Shown: in pieces, positions 6,145 through 11,287 of the stretch
Position numbering within the stretch: position 1 is the stretch's first letter
Layout: every line of letters starts with the position of its first letter
Assembly: GCA_020028195.1 (NCBI GenBank)
Contig: JAHWYE010000025.1
Span: 1-11,287 of the forward strand
Direction: 5' to 3'
Length of the DNA: 11,287 nt
From: Nitrospirota bacterium
Lineage (GTDB): Bacteria > Nitrospirota > Nitrospiria > Nitrospirales > Nitrospiraceae
Program-made: the position numbers and the translations under genes
Notes under the pieces: generated by a model
The model's input: only the letters and a program-made list of their open reading frames with translations
Database searches by the model: none
What the model was told of the DNA's origin: nothing

Positions 6145-7920
6145 ATGTCGCCCAATCGCGCCCAGACAATCCGCTTGTCAGCCAATGCCTTGACCGTGCT
6201 TCGCCGCCGGTACCTCGCCAAGAACGCTTCCGGGAAGTCGGTTGAAACGCCGGCGCAGATGTTTCGACGAGTGGCCGACAATATCGCGGAAGCTGAGCAC
6301 CTGTATATCTCCAGCGCGACAGGCCGCGCAAGTCGCACACGGGGGGCCGGGTGCTCGTCTGCCGCAGACGTTTTCTACCGCATGATGAGCCGTCTGGAGT
6401 TTCTCCCTAACTCACCCACTCTCATGAACGCCGGTCGCGACCTGCAGCAACTCTCCGCCTGTTTCGTGCTGCCGGTGGAGGATTCGCTGGAGTCCATCTT
6501 CGACACCGCCAAGCATCAGGCCCTCATCCATCAATCCGGCGGCGGGACCGGGTTTGCCTTCAGCCACCTCCGCCCGAAAAACGATCGCGTCGCCTCCACC
6601 AGCGGGATCGCCTCCGGCCCGGTCTCCTTCATGCGCATCTACAACACGGCCACGGACGTCATCAAGCAAGGCGGAACCCGCCGCGGAGCCAATATGGGCA
6701 TCCTGCGCGTGGATCACCCGGACATTTTCGAATTCATCGCCGTGAAGCAGGACCCCAAGGAAATGACGAACTTCAACCTCTCGGTGGGGATCACCGACGC
6801 TTTCATGAGCGCCTTGGAGCGGCGGCGGGACTATGCGCTCGTCAACCCGCGCACCGGCCGCAGCGTCAATCGTGTTCGGGCCGCGGTCGTCTTCGACCGG
6901 ATCGTGGAGGCGGCCTGGAACACCGGCGAGCCGGGGGTGATCTTTCTGGACACCATCAACGCACAGCAACCGACTCCTCAGATCGGGCGCATCGAGGCGA
7001 CCAATCCCTGTGGTGAGCAACCCCTGCTACCTTACGAGGCCTGCACTCTAGGCTCCATCGACATGGCCCGATTCACCACGGGGCCTGCGAGCGCACCCCG
7101 CATTGATTATGACCACATGGCTCTGACGATTCGAACAGCCGTGCACTTCCTGGACAATGTGATTGACATGAACCGCTACCCGCTGCCGGAGATCGAAGCC
7201 ATCACCAGGGGCAATCGCAAGATCGGGTTGGGGGTCATGGGATTCGCCGACCTGCTAATAAAACTGAACATCCCCTATAACACGGACGAGGCGCTGGTGA
7301 CTGGAGAGCGGCTTATGCGATTCCTGCAGGAGCAGGCCCATGCGGCTTCTGCTGATCTGGCCAAAGACCGTGGGGTGTTTCCAAGCTTCAAGGGTAGCCG
7401 CTTGGAGTCAGAAGGGCAGCGACTCCGCAACGCCACAGTCACGACGATTGCCCCGACTGGCACTATCAGCATTATCGCGGACTGTTCGCCAGGCATCGAG
7501 CCGCTCTATGGGGTCAGTTTCGTCCGGACGGTGATGGACGGCGTTCGGCTGGTCACACTCCACCCGGAGTTCCTGCGACAGGTTCGCGCAGCCGGCCTCT
7601 ATTCTCGACGATTCCTTGATCGTGTCTCGGCCAACGAATCCGTTCAGGCCCTCTCCGAGATTCCTTTGGACTTGCGCCGTCTGTTTGTCACGGCGCATGA
7701 CGTCACCCCGGATCACCACGTTCGCATGCAGGCTGTGTTTCAGAAATACAGCGACAGCGGCGTGTCGAAGACCATCAATCTTCCAGCTACCGCCACCAAG
7801 GCGGACGTGGCCTCAGCCTTTCTGCTCGCCTATCGTCTTGGTTGCAAAGGCATCACGGTCTTTCGAACGGGGAGCCGGGAAAAGCAGGTCCTTTCCTGCG
7901 CGAATGTGCAGTATTGTTAG
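6145..7920 (+). CDS. nrdJ: Adenosylcobalamin-dependent ribonucleotide reductase (class II)
   Basis: A 591-aa class II reductase that makes deoxyribonucleotides from ribonucleotides using adenosylcobalamin as radical source, so it works with or without oxygen and needs no small subunit. Key residues are in place: C106 in LSACFVLP and C300 in LLPYEAC (the active-site redox pair), N287-P-C289-G-E291 (radical cysteine with its Asn and Glu partners), GGTGFAFS about 133-140, APTGTIS 436-442, and SGVSKTINLP 538-547. There is no N-terminal ATP-cone, so overall-activity control by dATP is not expected. The tail is unusually short: GCKGITVFRTGSREKQVL, where many class II enzymes continue into a long linker, is followed directly by SCANVQYC and the stop, giving C585 and C591 as a possible reductant-shuttling pair. 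GGAAGGA (6131-6137) 7 nt before ATG 6145 supports the start. Confidence 0.95.
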   Translation: MSPNRAQTIRLSANALTVLRRRYLAKNASGKSVETPAQMFRRVADNIAEAEHLYISSATGRASRTRGAGCSSAADVFYRMMSRLEFLPNSPTLMNAGRDLQQLSACFVLPVEDSLESIFDTAKHQALIHQSGGGTGFAFSHLRPKNDRVASTSGIASGPVSFMRIYNTATDVIKQGGTRRGANMGILRVDHPDIFEFIAVKQDPKEMTNFNLSVGITDAFMSALERRRDYALVNPRTGRSVNRVRAAVVFDRIVEAAWNTGEPGVIFLDTINAQQPTPQIGRIEATNPCGEQPLLPYEACTLGSIDMARFTTGPASAPRIDYDHMALTIRTAVHFLDNVIDMNRYPLPEIEAITRGNRKIGLGVMGFADLLIKLNIPYNTDEALVTGERLMRFLQEQAHAASADLAKDRGVFPSFKGSRLESEGQRLRNATVTTIAPTGTISIIADCSPGIEPLYGVSFVRTVMDGVRLVTLHPEFLRQVRAAGLYSRRFLDRVSANESVQALSEIPLDLRRLFVTAHDVTPDHHVRMQAVFQKYSDSGVSKTINLPATATKADVASAFLLAYRLGCKGITVFRTGSREKQVLSCANVQYC

Positions 7921-7922
7921 GC

Positions 7923-8001
7923 AGGTTGAGGTTAAGGTTGAGGTTGAGGCAACGCCCGGACAGCCGGACCCACCTTTAACCTCAGCCTGAGCCTTAACCT
8001 T
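7923..8001. repeat. Imperfect inverted repeat of G-rich hexamers (copy 2)
   Basis: Left arm 7923-7949 consists of AGGTTG/AGGTTA-type hexamers (AGGTTGAGGTTAAGGTTGAG and onward); right arm 7973-8001 is made of their complements (CCTTTAACCTCAGCCTGAG and onward), with a 23-nt spacer. It begins 2 nt after the reductase stop codon and ends 6 nt before the ATG of the MEMO-like gene, filling the whole gap and leaving no Shine-Dalgarno. Sequence family and orientation (G-rich arm first after the upstream stop) are the same as in the element at 5504-5580. Confidence 0.78.
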
Positions 8002-8007
8002 CAGATT

Positions 8008-8829
8008 ATGATCCGCCAGCCTGCCGTCGCCGGTCAGTTCTATAGCGTCTCGCCTGAGGGTCTCAGGGCGGACGTGGCGCGATATTCCGATTCCTCTGCT
8101 GTGCCGCACGCCGCCACCGCTATAGTGAGCCCCCACGCAGGACTCATGTATTCCGGCCATGTGGCCGGCGCCGTGTACTCCCGCGTTTCCTTGCCCGACA
8201 TTGTGATCCTGATCGGCCCCAACCACACAGGCCTCGGTCCGCCGGTGTCGGTCTATCCAGAAGGCACCTGGCTCATTCCGGGAGGCCAGCTCACCATTGA
8301 TAGCGCGCTCGCCGCAGAGCTCCTCACACGCTACCCTCAGGCGGAGGCTGACACCTCTGCTCACCGATCCGAGCATTGCCTCGAGGTCCAATTGCCTTTC
8401 TTGCGACAGGCGCGGGCAGACGTCCGCATCGTGCCGATCGTGCTCGGCACCACGCGCGAGGAGGTCTGTCGTGATCTTGGCCTCTGCCTGGCCGAGATCA
8501 TTCAGGTCCACGCAGCCAAACACAGCCGATCGGCCCGGCCGCTGCTGATCGCCAGCACGGACATGAGCCATTACGAGCCAGACTCGGTGACCAGAGAGAA
8601 GGACCGCTTCGCGCTCGAGGCGATTCAACGGCTGGACCCGGAGGAGCTTCAGGCAACCGTGCGAGCGCACCAGATCTCTATGTGCGGCTTAGGACCGACC
8701 GTGACCGTGCTCCATGCTGTCCGCGTTCTGGGAGCAACCGATTCGTCTCTGGTCCGGTACGCCACGTCCGGTGAAATCAGCGGCGACTTCGACCGCGTGG
8801 TCGGCTATGCGGGATTCGTCATCACCTGA
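8008..8829 (+). CDS. amrB: MEMO1-like protein, AmmeMemoRadiSam system protein B
   Basis: A 273-aa homologue of human MEMO1, structurally related to extradiol dioxygenases. In bacteria it is usually encoded with an AMMECR1-domain protein (A) and a radical SAM enzyme; the reaction of that system is not established. Family marks are RQPAVAGQFY (3-12), SPHAGLMYSG (H43), GPNHTG (H73), EHCLEVQLPFL, STDMSHY, and MCGLGP (C226). H43, H73 and C226 appear to correspond to the metal ligands H49, H81 and C244 of human MEMO1, so metal binding is likely. The start is fixed by the conserved N-terminus, although no Shine-Dalgarno exists because the inverted repeat ends 6 nt upstream. The partner A and radical SAM genes are not in this window. 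A hairpin terminator follows 3 nt after the stop. Confidence 0.92.
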   Translation: MIRQPAVAGQFYSVSPEGLRADVARYSDSSAVPHAATAIVSPHAGLMYSGHVAGAVYSRVSLPDIVILIGPNHTGLGPPVSVYPEGTWLIPGGQLTIDSALAAELLTRYPQAEADTSAHRSEHCLEVQLPFLRQARADVRIVPIVLGTTREEVCRDLGLCLAEIIQVHAAKHSRSARPLLIASTDMSHYEPDSVTREKDRFALEAIQRLDPEELQATVRAHQISMCGLGPTVTVLHAVRVLGATDSSLVRYATSGEISGDFDRVVGYAGFVIT

Positions 8830-8832
8830 CGG

Positions 8833-8861
8833 AAACCCCTCGGCTGGTTGCCGACGGGTTT
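8833..8861 (+). terminator. Hairpin terminator after the MEMO-like gene
   Basis: AAACCCCTCGGC (8833-8844) pairs with GCCGACGGGTTT (8850-8861) at 11 of 12 positions, with a 5-nt loop TGGTT, starting 3 nt after the stop codon. The descending arm ends in TTT, but no longer T-run follows, so termination efficiency may be moderate. Confidence 0.6.
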
Positions 8862-8888
8862 GACAGAGACTACAGATAATGGTACCTA
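8860..8888 (+). promoter_or_regulatory. Candidate promoter for the SH3-protein gene
   Basis: A consensus -35 TTGACA (8860-8865) begins within the last two bases of the terminator hairpin. After 17 nt comes TGG-TACCTA (-10 hexamer 8883-8888), poor by hexamer match but preceded by the TGn extension. It lies about 50 nt before ATG 8939. The -35 is convincing, the -10 is not. Confidence 0.35.
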
Positions 8889-8938
8889 CAGACAGAGTCC
8901 GATCCGCGTTGCTGCGTCAATGACAAGGAAGGTGGTCA

Positions 8939-9586
8939 ATGGTCGCGTTCTCCGGCTTTCCAGAAGCGGTGGGCCCTCTCCAGACTTGGAACCTTCTGTT
9001 CGCACGCAAACCAGAGCCAGATCTGGATTTCGATGACGAGCTGGAGGATCCGGATGAGAAGCCATCTCGCGGATATTATCCCCGGAAATCAAGGAAAGGC
9101 CCGAGCAGTCCACTCCTGTGGGTCCTGCTCCTGGTCATTCTTGGCGGCGGCGCCTATCTTGCGATGGAGCCTGACGCCCTGCTGGATCTGATTGGGCAGT
9201 GGATGGGCGAAAGTCCGCCCATGGCGACCATGCCACCGGCAAAGCCTGCGTCACGTCCACAACCGGCACCGCCTGGGACCCCAGCCCCTGTGCCTCCATC
9301 ACCCCAGACCACCAGTCCAGGTTCAGCCGCTTCTCTGCTTCCACCTACCCCTCTCTTCAGTCAGGGCCAGCGAGTCTCTGTGGTCCCCGATCCAGTTCCA
9401 CCAGGTGGATCGCTGTCCCTCAGCCTCGACTCCGCAGGAACCAGGCCTGGTCCTTCCGTGCGCGCAGGCACCGCCGTGACGGTGTTGGACGGAGAACTCC
9501 AGAACAACGTCTGGGTTTATTCGGTCCGCACTGAGGAAGGGACCACGGGCTGGATTGCCGAGAAGCATCTCAGACCGAAATTGTAA
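8939..9586 (+). CDS. Membrane-anchored SH3-domain protein with proline-rich linker
   Basis: A 215-aa single-pass membrane protein. Residues 1-57 form a charged cytoplasmic part (acidic 26-40, basic YYPRKSRKG 47-54), followed by one transmembrane helix about 58-76 (SPLLWVLLLVILGGGAYLA), then a Pro/Ala/Ser/Thr-rich linker (about 92-140). A bacterial SH3-like domain (about 143-215) ends in VYSVRTEEGTTGWIAEKHLR, with the typical G-W-I/V-x-x-x-x-L close. The positive-inside rule puts the SH3 domain in the periplasm, where such domains often bind peptidoglycan; the target here is inferred. The start is supported by AAGGAAGGTGG just before ATG 8939. There is no enzyme domain, so it may be a wall sensor or scaffold. 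Confidence 0.82.
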   Translation: MVAFSGFPEAVGPLQTWNLLFARKPEPDLDFDDELEDPDEKPSRGYYPRKSRKGPSSPLLWVLLLVILGGGAYLAMEPDALLDLIGQWMGESPPMATMPPAKPASRPQPAPPGTPAPVPPSPQTTSPGSAASLLPPTPLFSQGQRVSVVPDPVPPGGSLSLSLDSAGTRPGPSVRAGTAVTVLDGELQNNVWVYSVRTEEGTTGWIAEKHLRPKL

Positions 9587-9609
9587 GGGTCTCCTCCATA
9601 TATTTCGAA

Positions 9610-9666
9610 ATGTCCGAACGTCTAAGGTCGAACGTCCTCGACTTTTGACTTGTAGACTTTGGACAT
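9610..9666. repeat. Imperfect inverted repeat of about 28-nt arms (7-base periodic)
   Basis: Arm 9610-9637 begins ATGTCCGAACGTC and contains GTCGAACGTCC; arm 9639-9666 contains CGACTTTTGACTTG and ends in GACTTTGGACAT. They pair over about 28 nt with one or two single-base shifts and almost no loop. Each arm is built of roughly 7-base units of the type GACNTTN. The element starts 23 nt after the SH3-protein stop codon and ends 12 nt before the next start codon, which has no Shine-Dalgarno. It is a different sequence family from the G-rich hexamer elements but has the same placement. Confidence 0.65.
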
Positions 9667-9678
9667 GAGTCTAGAACT

Positions 9679-10371
9679 ATGTTGCGTGCCGTGATCTTCG
9701 ATTTCGACGGCGTGGTGGCGGACAATGAGCCGGTGCACTTTGCCATGTTTCAGCGTATCCTGGGTGAGCTCGGGATCTTTCTAAGCAAAGAAGAGTATTA
9801 CTCAACCTACTTAGGATATGACGATAAGGGCTGCTTCGCCGCGGTCCTCGCCGCGCACGGCCGACCTGCTCCGAAAGCCACCATTGATGACCTCGTCGGC
9901 CGAAAGGCGCGGGTGTACTTGGATGACATCAAGCAGCACTTGGTGATTTTTCCTGGCGTGCGGGAGTTTATCCGCGAAGCCGCAACTCGGTACCGTCTGG
10001 CGATCGCCTCCGGCGCTCTTCGCCATGAGATCGAATTCATCCTCGACCAAGCCGGCATCCGGAAGGAGTTCGAACACATCACCAGTTCTGAAGATGTGGC
10101 CCACGGAAAGCCGGATCCGGAAGGGTTTCTCCATGCTCTGGCTTCGCTCAATCGCACGGTCCTATCAGCGCAGCGCCAACTGTCGGCCGACGAATGCCTT
10201 GCGATTGAGGATTCAGTCCCCGGCATTCAGGCCGCCCACGCCGCCGGCATGAAGGTCCTGGCAGTGGCCAACACCCATGCGATTCAAGACCTGCACGAGG
10301 CTGATGCCGCCACTACGTCTTTGGCGGACGTCTCTTTGTCGGAACTTGAACGCCGCCTGTGGGGGATGTGA
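9679..10371 (+). CDS. HAD-superfamily hydrolase, beta-phosphoglucomutase/phosphatase-like
   Basis: A 230-aa HAD subfamily IA protein: a Mg2+-dependent phosphatase or phosphomutase acting through an aspartyl-phosphate. Motif I is DFDGVVADNEP (nucleophile D8, acid/base D10), motif II IASGA (S111), motif III K144 in HGKPDPEGF, and motif IV IEDSVPGI (E177, D178). The helical cap between residues about 16 and 90 is of the C1 type found in beta-phosphoglucomutase and phosphoglycolate phosphatase. The D-x-D-G-V-x-x-D/N-x-E-P signature leans to the PGMB/YcjU-like branch, but the substrate cannot be fixed. The start is set by the motif, since the DFDG strand begins at residue 5. There is no Shine-Dalgarno, only the end of the inverted repeat 12 nt upstream. 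The next gene starts 32 nt after the stop and is probably co-transcribed. Confidence 0.92.
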   Translation: MLRAVIFDFDGVVADNEPVHFAMFQRILGELGIFLSKEEYYSTYLGYDDKGCFAAVLAAHGRPAPKATIDDLVGRKARVYLDDIKQHLVIFPGVREFIREAATRYRLAIASGALRHEIEFILDQAGIRKEFEHITSSEDVAHGKPDPEGFLHALASLNRTVLSAQRQLSADECLAIEDSVPGIQAAHAAGMKVLAVANTHAIQDLHEADAATTSLADVSLSELERRLWGM

Positions 10372-10403
10372 CCTCGCACGTAAGATCCAGACACTGGAGC
10401 GCG

Positions 10404-11287
10404 ATGAAAATCTGCTCTTTGCTCCCGGGAGCCACTGAAGTGATCGCGGCCTTGGGGCTGGCTGATGACCTGGTCGGGATCAGCCATGAATGCGATTACC
10501 CACCGGCGATCACGCACAAACCCGTCATGGTTCGCGCAACGATTGACGGCGAACACTCCTCCAGCGCCGAGATTGATCATCAGGTCAAGGCAGCGGTCAC
10601 GGCAGACCGGCGGTTGTACGAACTCGACGAGGGCCTCTTCGCCCGCGCACAGCCGGACCTGGTCGTCACCCAGGATCTCTGCCATGTCTGCGCAGTGACG
10701 CCCAGCCAACTTCACCGGGCCATCGGCGCCCTGCCTTACAGACCGCAGCTCCTGTCGCTGAATCCTCTCACCATTGAGGATATCCTCATGGACGTGGAAC
10801 GGATCGGGGCTGCGATCAAGCGACCCGTCGAGGCTCAGGCGCTGATCGTGGCCCTGCGATCGCGGCTGGAGTTGGTCCGAACGCAGGTCGCCAGCGCGAA
10901 CGCGCGCCCGACGGTCGCCTGCCTCGAGTGGCTTTCGCCCCTGTATGCGGCCGGTCATTGGGTGCCTCAAATGGTCGAGTGGGCTGGCGGCGTCGACCGG
11001 CTCGGGTCAGCGGGCGCTCCCTCCAGGCAGGTGACGTGGGAGCAGCTCCTTGCCGCAGAGCCGGACGTGCTGGTCCTGATGCCTTGCGGCTTCTCGATCA
11101 ACAGGACTCTGCGTGAACTCAACCAGCTCACCGTCCATCCTGGATGGCAGGATCTCCCGGCGGTACGAAACGGCCGAGTCTTTGCCGTTGATGCTTCCTC
11201 ATTCTTCAGCCGACCGGGTCCGCGCCTGGTTGATGGCGTGGCCATCCTGGCTGCGCTGTTTCACCCGTCTCGTTTCGGAGGAACCAT
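10404..11287 (+). CDS. BtuF-like cobalamin-binding protein (3' end outside window)
   Basis: An open frame with no stop codon to the right edge, 294 aa so far. It belongs to the periplasmic-binding-protein fold of the BtuF/FecB type, in the subgroup annotated as cobalamin-binding protein. Signatures are MKICSLLPGATEVIAALG (1-18), SHECDYP (27-33), PDLVVTQDLCHVCAV (84-98, with the C93/C96 pair typical of the subgroup), WLSPLYAAGHWVPQMVEWAGG, EPDVLVLMPCGF, and a near C-terminal HPSRFGG. The family is about 300 aa, so only a few residues are missing. Unlike E. coli BtuF it has no signal peptide: translation starts directly at the first strand, so export is unclear. GGAG lies 4 nt before ATG 10404. 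It probably forms an operon with the HAD gene. Transport partners (BtuC, BtuD) are not in the window. Confidence 0.9.
   Translation, partial: MKICSLLPGATEVIAALGLADDLVGISHECDYPPAITHKPVMVRATIDGEHSSSAEIDHQVKAAVTADRRLYELDEGLFARAQPDLVVTQDLCHVCAVTPSQLHRAIGALPYRPQLLSLNPLTIEDILMDVERIGAAIKRPVEAQALIVALRSRLELVRTQVASANARPTVACLEWLSPLYAAGHWVPQMVEWAGGVDRLGSAGAPSRQVTWEQLLAAEPDVLVLMPCGFSINRTLRELNQLTVHPGWQDLPAVRNGRVFAVDASSFFSRPGPRLVDGVAILAALFHPSRFGGT

Noticed and set aside
5504..8001. The two hexamer repeats as ends of a transposon or as a CRISPR-like array
   Set aside because: There is no transposase or Cas gene and no target-site duplication, and the repeats are hairpins of short units rather than evenly spaced direct repeats. 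The enclosed genes are ordinary housekeeping genes.
7813..8670. Minus-strand open frame of 285 codons over the nrdJ end and MEMO-like gene
   Set aside because: It crosses the inverted repeat at 7923-8001 and two well-supported plus-strand genes; there are no recognisable domains.
10431..10437. GCCACTG, the core of the cobalamin riboswitch B12 box, near the BtuF-like gene
   Set aside because: It lies inside the coding sequence and encodes the conserved PGATE residues. The gap upstream of the gene is only 32 nt, too short for a riboswitch.
10284..10970. Minus-strand open frame of 228 codons at the right end
   Set aside because: The plus strand encodes the conserved cobalamin-binding protein, which runs off the window edge; the antisense frame has no motif.

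Overview
This 11.3 kb window is ordinary, gene-dense bacterial chromosome, GC-rich by eye (roughly 60%), with short intergenic gaps and no tRNA, rRNA, CRISPR array, transposase or phage gene. The gene styles suggest Nitrospirota, probably a Nitrospira relative: a TehB-like methyltransferase, a PHP phosphoesterase, a vitamin B12-dependent ribonucleotide reductase, a cobalamin-binding protein without a signal peptide, and intergenic inverted repeats built from 6- or 7-base units. This assignment is an inference from family resemblance; no marker gene is present.

Layout. Positions 1-1561 (+): a SAM-dependent methyltransferase overlaps a PHP-domain metal-dependent phosphoesterase by 14 nt. Positions 1661-2237 (-): a 53-aa zinc-ribbon protein lies downstream of a single-domain PilZ (c-di-GMP receptor) protein with a GTG start. 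Positions 2238-2605: a 368-nt gap holding a good sigma70-type promoter and a structured leader for a DEAD-box RNA helicase of RhlE type (2606-3832, +, GTG start). Positions 3959-4378 (+): a small secreted protein with short internal repeats, behind an extended -10 promoter. Positions 4413-6004 (-): an unrecognised 337-aa protein, then YjbQ. Positions 6145-7920 (+): a compact AdoCbl-dependent (class II) ribonucleotide reductase. Positions 8008-8829 (+): a MEMO1-like protein (AmmeMemoRadiSam system protein B), followed by a hairpin terminator and a new promoter. Positions 8939-9586 (+): a membrane-anchored, proline-rich SH3 protein. Positions 9679-10371 (+): a HAD-family phosphatase/mutase. Positions 10404 to the right edge (+): a BtuF-like cobalamin-binding protein, cut only by the window end.

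How they fit together. Most are single housekeeping or regulatory genes. The clearest functional link is cobalamin: a B12-dependent reductase and a B12-binding protein lie 2.5 kb apart. The main unexplained structure is a set of three long imperfect inverted repeats, at 5504-5580, 7923-8001 and 9610-9666. Each lies 2-23 nt after a stop codon. The first two share the same G-rich hexamer family and the same orientation relative to the upstream gene. The second and third run up almost to the start codon of the next gene, which then lacks a Shine-Dalgarno. I do not see a convincing new multi-gene defence or metabolic system here.
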